This document shows positions 22,241 to 29,239 of a DNA stretch of 34,844 nucleotides, in pieces; within the stretch, counting starts at the first letter, position 1, and every line of letters starts with the position of its first letter. The stretch is from Chloroflexota bacterium. Its GTDB lineage: Bacteria > Chloroflexota > Limnocylindria > P2-11E. The position numbers and the translations under genes were made by a program. The notes beneath the pieces are model-generated. The model saw nothing but the letters and a program-made list of their open reading frames with translations, ran no database searches and was not told where the DNA came from. The stretch covers positions 1-34,844 of the forward strand of contig JAGWSB010000018.1 of assembly GCA_028876375.1 (NCBI GenBank), in the 5' to 3' direction.

Positions 22241-23004
22241 CCGAAGACGATCCGCGGGTCGGTGATGGCCCCGCTCACCAGGAGCCGGATGTACAGGTCG
22301 GTGAGCACGACGAAGAGGATGCTCAGCCAGAAGAAGACGCCGTGACGCGTGTTGAGCCGGCTGACCGTCGACCACACCCGGTAGGGGAACGGCCTCCCGT
22401 GGAAGCGGTCGAGGTACCCGCCGCAGAGGTAGCGGCAGGAGTGGCAGGAGAACACGTACAGACCCAGGAAGACGACGTCCAAGGTCATGAGCACGGAGCC
22501 GAGGCCGATCCCGAAGCCCGCCGGGAAGCGGAACGCCAGGAGCGCGTCGTAGACGTCGACGACCCACAGCAGCGCCGCCAGGTACCAGGCGTAGCGGTGG
22601 ACGTTCTGGAGGATGAACGGGAACGCCGTCTCACCCTTGTAGGCGGAGCGCGCGTCGGGGACGGCGCACGCCGGCGGTGACCAGAAGAACGCGCGGTAGT
22701 AGGAGCGGCGCAGGAAGTAGCACGTCGCGCGGAACGCGACGGGGATCCAGACCACGAAGAAGGCCGGAGGGAACCACGCCGGCAGGAGCGCGCGCCCGAA
22801 GCTGAACGTCTCGCAGTTCGCGGAGATGCACGGCGACGCGAAAGGCGAGAGGTACGGCGCGTAGTGGTAGCCCTTGGTCTGGACGCCGGTGACGAAGGCG
22901 TAGACGACGAACAGTCCGAGGCCGACGACGATGAGGAGCGGCTCCAGCCACCACAGATCGCGGCGGAGAGCCCTCCGCTGGGCGGGAAGAGCGGTCGTCG
23001 CCAT
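22237..23004 (-). CDS. sdhC: Succinate dehydrogenase membrane subunit, Sdh1 type
   Basis: The 255-residue protein has five or six hydrophobic helices. It resembles the single large membrane subunit of actinobacterial Sdh1: RATCYFLRRSYYRAFFW, then PPACAVP, then ILQNVHRYAWYLAALLW, and FSCHSCRYLCGGYLDRFHG. The last segment has Cys187, His188, Cys190, Cys194 and His202; Cys95 and Cys113 lie earlier. From memory, a cryo-EM structure of the mycobacterial Sdh1 describes a Rieske-type cluster buried in this subunit, and these residues are the candidate ligands here. The start lies nine bases after a TACGGT box with a matching -35. It is the first gene of sdhCAB and divergent from a LysR gene. Confidence 0.85.
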   Translation of the reverse strand: MATTALPAQRRALRRDLWWLEPLLIVVGLGLFVVYAFVTGVQTKGYHYAPYLSPFASPCISANCETFSFGRALLPAWFPPAFFVVWIPVAFRATCYFLRRSYYRAFFWSPPACAVPDARSAYKGETAFPFILQNVHRYAWYLAALLWVVDVYDALLAFRFPAGFGIGLGSVLMTLDVVFLGLYVFSCHSCRYLCGGYLDRFHGRPFPYRVWSTVSRLNTRHGVFFWLSILFVVLTDLYIRLLVSGAITDPRIVFG

Positions 23005-23013
23005 CTGATCGAC

Positions 23014-23042
23014 ACCGTAGTCAGGTCGTCGGCAGATGGCAA
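23014..23042 (-). promoter_or_regulatory. sigma70-type promoter of the sdh operon
   Basis: On the minus strand TTGCCA (23042-23037) is followed by a 17-base spacer and TACGGT (23019-23014). The ATG of sdhC begins nine bases later. This is the best-formed -35/-10 pair in the window. The predicted transcription start is within about three bases of the ATG, so the leader would be nearly absent, and there is no Shine-Dalgarno. Confidence 0.65.
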
Positions 23043-23064
23043 AGATATGAGCGCGATGGTGACG

Positions 23065-23079
23065 ATAGCCGTAGGCTAT
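23065..23079 (+). promoter_or_regulatory. LysR-type dyad ATAGCC-GTA-GGCTAT over the start codon
   Basis: ATAGCC and GGCTAT are exact inverted repeats around GTA. The dyad contains the T-N11-A pattern of LysR operators (T23066, A23078). Its right arm includes the A and T of the LysR gene's own ATG. It suggests autoregulation of the LysR gene and, in the 74-base divergent spacer, control of the sdh operon. Confidence 0.6.
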
Positions 23080-24019
23080 GGAGGCATTGGAGCTGCGGCA
23101 GCTGCGCTACTTCGTCGCGGTCGCGGAGGCGCGCCACTTCACGCGCGCCGCTCGCGACGTGGGCATTGCGCAGCCCTCGATCTCCAAGCAGGTCCGGCTG
23201 CTCGAGGAGGAGCTCGGAGCGCCGCTCTTCCACCGCGTCCGCGGCAACGTCACCCTCACGCCCGCGGGCGAGGCCTTCCTCCCCTGGGCGCGCCAGATCC
23301 TCACCGACGTCGGATCGGCCGTCGACGAGGCGCGTGAGCTCGGCGGCCTCCGGCGCGGGAACATCCGCGTCGGCGCGACGCCGAGCATCGGCACGGCGAT
23401 CCTGCCCGAGGCGCTGTCGCGCTTCCACGCGACCTATCCGGGCATCGAGCTGCGGCTCCAGGAGGCCGGCTCGCGCGACCTCGTCCGCCAGCTCGACGAG
23501 GGCGACCTCGACCTGGCGCTGGTCATCCTCCCGGTGCGGCACCCCTCGCTCGAGACGGTGCCCCTGCTGCGCGAGGACCTCGTCCTCGCCGTCGGGCCGG
23601 GCCACGCGCTCGCCGACCGCAAGCGCATCGCCCTGGCGGACCTCCGCGAGACGCCGCTCGTCATGTTCCGCGAGGGGTACGACCTGCGCGCGACGACGCT
23701 CGCGGCGTGCGCCGCCGCGGGCTTCCAACCGCGCTACGCCATCGAAGGCGGCGAGATGGACGCGGTGCTGCGGCTCACCGAGTCGGGGATCGGCGTGTCG
23801 ATCGTCCCCAGCATGGTCGCCGTGCGCGCCGGGACGCTGCGCGTGGTGCGGCTGTCGCCGCCGACGCTGACGCGCACGATCGCGTTCGCGCACCGGCGCG
23901 ATCGCCGTCTCTCGCGCGCGACGCTCGAGCTCATCGCCACCGTGGTCGGCCTCGTCCGCAGCCCGCAGTGGCTGGCGACGATGCCGCCCGGCCTTCAGGT
24001 GGTCGCGCCGGCGTCGTAG
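23078..24019 (+). CDS. LysR-family transcriptional regulator
   Basis: The 313-residue protein has the LysR winged HTH at residues 5-62 (LRQLRYFVAVAEARHFTRAA, then QPSISKQVRLLEEELGAPLF, then LTPAGEAFL). A periplasmic-binding-like effector domain follows (IRVGATPSIGTAILPEAL to GIGVSIVPSMVA). The effector is unknown; in this place a dicarboxylate such as succinate would be plausible. It is divergent from sdhCAB. Its 3' end overlaps the convergent cyclase gene by 25 bases. The operator-like dyad overlaps the ATG; no ribosome site is visible. Confidence 0.93.
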   Translation: MEALELRQLRYFVAVAEARHFTRAARDVGIAQPSISKQVRLLEEELGAPLFHRVRGNVTLTPAGEAFLPWARQILTDVGSAVDEARELGGLRRGNIRVGATPSIGTAILPEALSRFHATYPGIELRLQEAGSRDLVRQLDEGDLDLALVILPVRHPSLETVPLLREDLVLAVGPGHALADRKRIALADLRETPLVMFREGYDLRATTLAACAAAGFQPRYAIEGGEMDAVLRLTESGIGVSIVPSMVAVRAGTLRVVRLSPPTLTRTIAFAHRRDRRLSRATLELIATVVGLVRSPQWLATMPPGLQVVAPAS

Positions 24020-25509
24020 AGAGCGAACACCTCGACCGCGTCGCTCTTGCCTCGCACGGTCGCGCTCCCGAGCGCGCGAAGATCGAGGTCGGGACGCAAG
24101 TGCGCGGCCGTCGACGCCGAGACGACGACGTCGACGCCGAGCTCCTTCGTCAGCGACTCCATCCGCGCCGCGGTGTTCACCGCGTCCCCCATCGCCGTGT
24201 AGTCGGAGCGCTCGGGGAGGCCGACCGCGCCGAGCACGACCTCCCCGGTGTTGATGCCGATGCCGTACCCGACGACGGGCTCGCCGCGCGCGGAGCGCTC
24301 CGCGTTGAGCGCCGCGAGGTCGCGGCGCATGCGCAGCGCGGCGCGGCCCGCGGCCGCCGCGCCGGCGGCGGGATCCGTCGTGGCGCCGAAGATGGCCATG
24401 AGGCCGTCGCCGGTGAACTTGTCGAGGATCCCGCCCGCGTCGATCACGGCGCGCGCCATCGTGCGCAGGTAGGCGTTGACCGTCGCGACCGTCGCCTCGG
24501 GCGTCGCCCGCTCCGCCAGCGCGGTCGACCCGCGCAGGTCGGTGAAGAGGATCGTCGCCGTCCTCCGCTCGCCCTCGAGCGAGAGGGCCTCGCCGGTCAC
24601 GACGCGGTCGACGACCGTCGCCGGGAGGAAGCGCTCGAGCCCGCGACGGCGGTCGAGCTCGATGAACAGCGCCGCGATGGCGACGACCGTCGCCAGCGCG
24701 AGGAGCGTGTGGTAGGTCCAGAAGCTCAGCGAATAGACCGGCCCGAGCACGGCCGCGACCTGCGCCTCGGCCTGGAAGAGGAACGCGATCGCCAGCGCCG
24801 CCTGCGTCGGCAGGCGCGTGCGCGTGAACTCGGACGTCTGGCGATACGCGCTGAAGGCCAGGAGCGCGACGGTGAGCCCCGCCGTCGCCCCGACCCAGGC
24901 GAGGTTGGCCTGCAGCGCGGTGCCTCCGTACGCGGCGGCGAGCCCGTAGCCGGTCATGCTCTCGAGGACGTCGCTCACGTCGGCGGCATGCGAGATGGTG
25001 AAGACGTCGAACGCGGCGATGGCGACGGCGACGACGAGGAGGAGCCGCCGGGGCGTCACCCGCGTCGAGCGCTCGAGCCATCCGAGCAGCGGCGTGTAGC
25101 GCGCCGCGAAGAAATAGGCCGGCACGGCCATCGCCAGCTGGGCGCCCAGCGCGAGGATCGCCGGCGCCGCGACCTCGGCCGATCCGCCGCGCAGGAGCAC
25201 CCCCGGCGTCGCCATGCCGTGCAGGAAGAAGAGCCCGCCGAGCGACAGGAACCCGAGCCCGACGAGGACCGACGGCCAGTGGCGCATCTCGAGGGCGGAG
25301 CGCAGGACGACGAGCGAGATGGCGGCCGACAGGAGCGAGACGTTCGTCGTGATCATGAAGTGCTGCACCGCGTCGTCGAGGCGGACGTCGGACAGGGGCG
25401 GAGCGAGGACGTAGGCGATCTCCGCGAAAGGGATGGCGATCGCCGCGGCGACGGCGAGAGACCACGCGCTGACGCGGCGCGGCGCGCGCCGCGCGACGAT
25501 CCCCGCCAT
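23995..25509 (-). CDS. Membrane-bound class III adenylate/guanylate cyclase
   Basis: The 504-residue protein has about eight transmembrane helices in residues 12-310, then a C-terminal class III cyclase domain. TILFTDLRGSTALAE has the first metal Asp; ILDKFTGDGLMAIFG has the substrate-selecting Lys and the second metal Asp; GIGINTGEVVLG follows; YTAMGDAVNTAARME has the Asp that favours ATP and the Asn/Arg transition-state residues. The domain looks fully active, and cyclic AMP is the likelier product. It is the last gene of the bc-type operon, 11 bases after the four-helix protein. A TAGACT box overlaps that gene's stop, so it may also have its own leaderless transcript. Confidence 0.9.
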   Translation of the reverse strand: MAGIVARRAPRRVSAWSLAVAAAIAIPFAEIAYVLAPPLSDVRLDDAVQHFMITTNVSLLSAAISLVVLRSALEMRHWPSVLVGLGFLSLGGLFFLHGMATPGVLLRGGSAEVAAPAILALGAQLAMAVPAYFFAARYTPLLGWLERSTRVTPRRLLLVVAVAIAAFDVFTISHAADVSDVLESMTGYGLAAAYGGTALQANLAWVGATAGLTVALLAFSAYRQTSEFTRTRLPTQAALAIAFLFQAEAQVAAVLGPVYSLSFWTYHTLLALATVVAIAALFIELDRRRGLERFLPATVVDRVVTGEALSLEGERRTATILFTDLRGSTALAERATPEATVATVNAYLRTMARAVIDAGGILDKFTGDGLMAIFGATTDPAAGAAAAGRAALRMRRDLAALNAERSARGEPVVGYGIGINTGEVVLGAVGLPERSDYTAMGDAVNTAARMESLTKELGVDVVVSASTAAHLRPDLDLRALGSATVRGKSDAVEVFALYDAGATT

Positions 25510-25517
25510 CCCCGGCG

Positions 25518-25523
25518 AGTCTA
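25518..25523 (-). promoter_or_regulatory. -10-like TAGACT before the cyclase gene
   Basis: TAGACT (minus strand, 25523-25518) ends eight bases before the cyclase ATG. Its first three bases are the stop codon of the upstream gene. No Shine-Dalgarno precedes the ATG. It could allow cyclase expression independent of the respiratory operon. Confidence 0.35.
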
Positions 25524-26009
25524 GGTGCGCGCCGGCGCCGGACCGCGCATGCGCACGGCGAAGACGAGCGGGATGAGGATGGTGCCGACGGCGAGCGCGG
25601 CGACCCACCACCAGATCGCCTCCCAGTGGCAGACGGCCGGGAAGCAGCCTTCGAGCGAGCGCTGCCGCTCGACGATGAGGAGCGGGAGGCTCGCCGGGCT
25701 GGCGACGACCGAGGCGACGACGAAGGTCGTCGCGACCGTCGGGATGGAGCGCTCGAGGCCGCCGACGCGCGCGTCCGCCGCGCGTGCCGAGCGCGCCGCC
25801 CACGCGCACGCGCCCAGCGTGAGCAGGACGGCGACGCCGACGGAGACGCGGAACCGCTCGTCGAACGGCCCGACCCACAGCCCGAGGCCGACCTCGAGCA
25901 CGGTGAGCGCGCTCCAGTAGGCGAGCTTGATGGTCGTCACGCGTCCGACGAGGAGGGCGAGCGTGGGCAGGCGCGGGCGGGGCCGCTCTAGCGGTACGTC
26001 GTCCACCAC
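25521..26009 (-). CDS. Four-helix membrane protein of unknown function
   Basis: The 162-residue protein has helices at about 15-50 (KLAYWSALTVLEVGLGLWVG), 55-72, 90-112 (VATTFVVASVVASPASLPLLI) and 132-153 (WEAIWWWVAALAVGTILIPLVF). An exposed segment GCFPAVCHWE has two Cys five residues apart plus His, which could be a disulfide or a cofactor site. The GTG start (26009) lies inside the 3' end of the 36-residue protein gene. It follows the cytochrome c and mini-protein genes and precedes the cyclase. It may be an accessory subunit of the quinol-oxidising complex or a sensor partner of the cyclase. I recognise no family. Confidence 0.6.
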   Translation of the reverse strand: MVDDVPLERPRPRLPTLALLVGRVTTIKLAYWSALTVLEVGLGLWVGPFDERFRVSVGVAVLLTLGACAWAARSARAADARVGGLERSIPTVATTFVVASVVASPASLPLLIVERQRSLEGCFPAVCHWEAIWWWVAALAVGTILIPLVFAVRMRGPAPART

Positions 26010-26098
26010 TTCTGGAGGAAGTACATGAGCGCGATGAGGATGACGACCGTGATGAGCACCATGTAGAACTCGTTGGCTTCGCCGACCTCGGTCAGCAT
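25988..26098 (-). CDS. 36-residue single-helix protein of the bc-type operon
   Basis: The ATG at 26098 lies one base after the cytochrome c stop (TGACATG), and TAG ends at 25988. The product begins MLTEVGEANEFY, has one helix (MVLITVVILIALMYFL) and ends with a basic aromatic tail QKWWTTYR. This is the shape of the tiny one-helix subunits of respiratory and photosynthetic complexes such as CcoQ or PetL/N. The overlap with the next gene (22 bases) and the tight link to cytochrome c support a real gene and co-translation. No cofactor ligand is present, so a structural role in the complex is likely. It is too small for routine gene finding. Confidence 0.7.
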   Translation of the reverse strand: MLTEVGEANEFYMVLITVVILIALMYFLQKWWTTYR

Positions 26099-26099
26099 G

Positions 26100-27167
26100 T
26101 CACTGCCCCTTCAACAGAACGTCGGAGATGATGCTGCGGATGGTGGCCTCGCTGAGAGGACCGCCGGCCGCCGAGCCGTACGGCGGCATCGCCGTCCCGG
26201 GCTTCACCGACGGCGGGTTGGTGATCCACTTGACGAGCCAGTCGGGGTCGCCGGACGCCTTGAGCGCCTTCAGCTGATCGTTGAACGGACCGCGCGAGAC
26301 GTAGTTGTTGAGGTTCGGCGCGAGCGGGTTCGGGCTGTTCGCGCCCGCGTCGAAGGTGTGGCAGACGGTGCACACCGTCTTCGCCACGTCCGCGCCGCTC
26401 TGGACCGCCGGCGGGCTCGGGATCTGCTCGGCCACCGGCTGGCCCTTCTGCTGGCGGATGGTCACGATGTCGGCCCAGTCCTGGTCCGTGCCGTACATGA
26501 TCAGGTCCTCGAGCTCCATGACCTGCCACGCGGAGAGCGGGCCGCCGTCGGAGTTGCCCCACGCCGGCATCGAATAGCGCGGCGGCGTGAAGGGGCGTCC
26601 GCGCGTGATGGTGTTCGTGATGAGGGTCTGGGTGTCGTGCACCTTGGTCGGATCGCTCTTGATGTTGGCGTACTTGAAGTCCGGCTTGTTCAGCGGGAGG
26701 CCCGGGAGCGTCTTGCCGTCGGGGGTCTTCCCCGCCTTGCCGTCGCGGCCGTGGCAGTCGTAGCAGTACTGCGCGAACAGCTCCTTGCCGTAGTCGATGT
26801 TGATGCGCATCTGGTCCTCTTCGGCGTTGGCGCGGATCGTCGGCTGGATGGCGAAGTAGGCGCCGATCATCGCGAACAGCGCGAAGAGGAGCGCGCCCCC
26901 GAGGACGACCTTCTTGTCGAGGTTCGACGCGATCTCGAGCGGGTCCGGCGACGCGGGGATGGGCGCGACGTAGTACGGCGTCGGCTGCTCGACCGTGGAG
27001 CTCGGCGCGTAGTGCTGCTCGAGGAGCTCGACGCCGTAGGTCGGCTTCTCCGTCGAGGGCTCGACCTCCTCCTGATGCCGGATGAGGAAGGCGAAGTAGC
27101 CGATGAGCGCGAGGAACAGCAGGGTGGCGACGACGGCGAGGATGGTGTTGACGTCGACGCTAGGCAT
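26100..27167 (-). CDS. Membrane-anchored dihaem cytochrome c
   Basis: The 355-residue protein has two transmembrane helices (about 8-29 and 87-108) and then two cytochrome c domains. Haem sites are CYDCH (135-139) and CTVCH (266-270). Likely axial Met residues are Met200 (SMPAWG) and Met327 (AMPPYG). It is the electron exit of the b6f-like complex in this operon, replacing cytochrome c1 or f, and would hand electrons to an oxidase or other acceptor. It overlaps the Rieske gene by 8 bases. The long linker between the two helices (about 30-85, rich in Pro and Tyr) should lie on the side opposite the haems. Confidence 0.92.
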   Translation of the reverse strand: MPSVDVNTILAVVATLLFLALIGYFAFLIRHQEEVEPSTEKPTYGVELLEQHYAPSSTVEQPTPYYVAPIPASPDPLEIASNLDKKVVLGGALLFALFAMIGAYFAIQPTIRANAEEDQMRINIDYGKELFAQYCYDCHGRDGKAGKTPDGKTLPGLPLNKPDFKYANIKSDPTKVHDTQTLITNTITRGRPFTPPRYSMPAWGNSDGGPLSAWQVMELEDLIMYGTDQDWADIVTIRQQKGQPVAEQIPSPPAVQSGADVAKTVCTVCHTFDAGANSPNPLAPNLNNYVSRGPFNDQLKALKASGDPDWLVKWITNPPSVKPGTAMPPYGSAAGGPLSEATIRSIISDVLLKGQ

Positions 27168-27711
27168 CCTTCACCTGAGCCAGCGCGGGGTCCCACTTGT
27201 TGTCCGAGCGCACGAGCAGCTTGAGCGGGTTGGTGTCGACGACGAGGTTGCCGCCCGACTCCTCGATGTTGAACAGGTCGAGCGGCCGCGGCGCCGGTCC
27301 GCCGAGGACGACCACGGTGTGCTTGTCGTAGAGCGAGCCGTGGCACGGGCAGTGGAAGCGGTCCTCGGCGTCGTTGAAGGGCACCGCGCACCCGAGATGC
27401 ACGCACTTGCGGTAAGCCGCGGCGATCGCCCCCGGCGGGTGGATGAGGAAGAACTTGCCCTCGACGAAGAGGACGGGGTGGTCGTTCGTCGACTTGAACC
27501 CCGCGAGCACGTCGGCCTTCTTCCCCGCGGGGACCTTGGCCCCGAGGCCGACGATCTTGTTCACGTGGAAGAACGGAAGGAACACGCCGGCGATCTCCCC
27601 CACCGCGAGGACGGTCCCGCCGAGGAAGCCCATGCGCAGCAGCTGGCGCCGCTTGAGGCGGGCGATCATGCCGCCGGCCTGGATGGAGGTCTCGTCGTGC
27701 GGTCTGATCAC
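27160..27711 (-). CDS. Rieske iron-sulfur protein of a b6f-like complex
   Basis: The 183-residue protein from a GTG has KRRQLLRMGFLGGTVLAVGE, a basic plus hydrophobic start suited to a membrane anchor. The Rieske domain has CVHLGC and CPCHGS as the 2Fe-2S site, with two Cys and two His as ligands and the extra Cys pair forming the disulfide, followed by LYDKH. It takes one electron from quinol at the cytochrome b Qo site and passes it to the dihaem cytochrome c. The gene starts four bases after the cytochrome b C-terminal stop. An inner ATG (27669) would give a protein shorter by about 14 residues. Confidence 0.93.
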   Translation of the reverse strand: MIRPHDETSIQAGGMIARLKRRQLLRMGFLGGTVLAVGEIAGVFLPFFHVNKIVGLGAKVPAGKKADVLAGFKSTNDHPVLFVEGKFFLIHPPGAIAAAYRKCVHLGCAVPFNDAEDRFHCPCHGSLYDKHTVVVLGGPAPRPLDLFNIEESGGNLVVDTNPLKLLVRSDNKWDPALAQVKDA

Positions 27712-27715
27712 GTCG

Positions 27716-28486
27716 TCACTGGATGGTGGGGGGCAGGCTCCACGGAGCGTAGAGGTCCATGCCCGGACCACGCATCGACGTTCCCACGAAGGTGAGGACC
27801 ACGTACACGAACACGAAGCCGGTGAACAGCGCGATCATCTTCCCGCGCGTGGTGGCGCCGAAGAGCCGGTCCACGAGGAAGACGAGCAGCGCGGACAGCC
27901 CGAACATCACGCCGATAGGGATGAGCCAGTTCGGGAAGAGCTGCTTGCCGCCGGGAAGGTGGTCGGAGGACCACTCGATGTACCCGGCCTTCTTGGCGAG
28001 GTAGTCGATGAAGATGAGAGCGAAGGTGAGCACCGTCGAGTAGACGGCGGAGAACTGGAATATGCGCAGCCCCGTCTTGTCGGTGAAGTAGCGCCCGACG
28101 CCCTCGCGGCTGCGGTCGATGTACGGGATGAGCGGAAGGAACACGAACAGCAGGATCGTCGGCACGATGACGCCGGCGAGCGCCTTGTCCATGTGGAGGA
28201 GGAGCTCCTGCAGGTTGAGCAGGTACCACGGCGCCTTCGACGGGTTCGGCGTGTGGTCGGGGCTCGAGACGTCCTGGAGCGGCGCGTTGAAGAGCGCCGA
28301 GATGATGAAGAGGCCGACGAGCCAGAGCATCGCGACGATGAACTCGATGAGGAGGAGGTGCGGCCACACCATGGCCGTGTCCTCGACCCGCTTGTCGACG
28401 CGGATGACCGCGTCCTGACGGACGAAGGCGAGCAGGCGCAGGCGCTTCTCCTGCCCCGGGAACGGCTGCGGTCCGAGTGACGGCAT
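27716..28486 (-). CDS. Cytochrome b C-terminal subunit (subunit IV-like)
   Basis: The 256-residue protein has an initial soluble stretch of about 40 residues, then about five transmembrane helices. It corresponds to subunit IV of b6f and the C-terminal part of cytochrome b. The Qo motif is KAPWYLLNLQELL, where the usual P-E-W-Y is A-P-W-Y (85-88), so the conserved acidic residue is missing. NP(S)K before it and GVIVPTILLFVFLPLIPYID after it match the family. It starts 3 bases after the cytochrome b6 gene. The long N-terminal extension (to about residue 40) is not found in plant-type subunit IV. Confidence 0.9.
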   Translation of the reverse strand: MPSLGPQPFPGQEKRLRLLAFVRQDAVIRVDKRVEDTAMVWPHLLLIEFIVAMLWLVGLFIISALFNAPLQDVSSPDHTPNPSKAPWYLLNLQELLLHMDKALAGVIVPTILLFVFLPLIPYIDRSREGVGRYFTDKTGLRIFQFSAVYSTVLTFALIFIDYLAKKAGYIEWSSDHLPGGKQLFPNWLIPIGVMFGLSALLVFLVDRLFGATTRGKMIALFTGFVFVYVVLTFVGTSMRGPGMDLYAPWSLPPTIQ

Positions 28487-28489
28487 CTG

Positions 28490-29221
28490 CTACAGGGGCC
28501 CGCTGATCCCGCCGTCCTTGCGGATCCGCCAGAAGTGGATGGCCATCAGGAATCCGGCGAGGACGGGCAATCCGACGACGTGCAGGACGTAGAAACGGAG
28601 GAGCGCGTTCGGACCCAGCTCGAACCCGCCGAAGAGCAGGTAGCTGACCTCGTTCCCGATGAACGGCGTCGCGGCGGCGATGTTGTAGCCCACCGTGACG
28701 GCCCAGAACGCGAGCTGGTCCCACGGGAGGAGATACCCCGTGTACGACAGCAAGATGGTGAGGAAGAACAGCAGGACGCCGACGACCCAGTTGAACTCAC
28801 GCGGCGGCTTGTACGAGCCGGTGTAGAAGACGCGCGCCATGTGCAGGAACACGGTGATGACCATGCCGTGCGCCGCCCAGCGGTGCATGTTCCGCAGGAG
28901 CTGGCCGAAGACGACGACGGTCTCCATGTCCTTGATGTCCGCGTACGCGAGGTCGGTCGTCGGGTGGTAATAGAACATGAGCAGCGTCCCCGTCAGCGTG
29001 AGGACGAGGAAGAGGAAGAACGAGAGCCCGCCCATGCACCACGTGTAGGGGATGGCGAGCGCATGGCGGCGGACCTTCACCGGGTGCAGGTGCAGGAAGA
29101 CGTTCGTGAAGACCGCGAGCGACTGGTTCTTCCGCGAGTCCGGGTAGCCGTGGCGGAAGAACGATCGCCAGACGTAGCTGCGTCTCACCCACTCCCAGGC
29201 TTGGGTCGGCAGATCCAGCAC
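28490..29221 (-). CDS. Cytochrome b6-like subunit
   Basis: The 243-residue protein has four transmembrane helices. Haem b ligands are His113/His127 and His214/His229. The second pair is 15 apart, as in b6f rather than bc1. Cys62 in [11 protein letters not shown] aligns with the Cys of cytochrome b6 that holds the extra haem ci (cn), so this complex probably carries that haem. [12 protein letters not shown] and [11 protein letters not shown] match the family. It oxidises quinol, probably menaquinol, together with the C-terminal subunit and the Rieske protein. The first 25 residues before RHGYPDSR are an unusual extension. It lies 18 bases after the GltD-like gene. Confidence 0.93.
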   Translation of the reverse strand: MLDLPTQAWEWVRRSYVWRSFFRHGYPDSRKNQSLAVFTNVFLHLHPVKVRRHALAIPYTWCMGGLSFFLFLVLTLTGTLLMFYYHPTTDLAYADIKDMETVVVFGQLLRNMHRWAAHGMVITVFLHMARVFYTGSYKPPREFNWVVGVLLFFLTILLSYTGYLLPWDQLAFWAVTVGYNIAAATPFIGNEVSYLLFGGFELGPNALLRFYVLHVVGLPVLAGFLMAIHFWRIRKDGGISGPL

Positions 29222-29239
29222 GCCTCTCCTCCGCTCGGC

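Noticed and set aside
14790-23037. A 12-base identity TCGTCGGCAGAT at 14790-14801 (before arsR) and 23026-23037 (between sdhC and the LysR gene)
   Set aside because: Only two copies were noticed, TCGTCGGC-type words are common in this GC-rich sequence, and the flanking bases diverge. It is too weak to propose a shared regulator.
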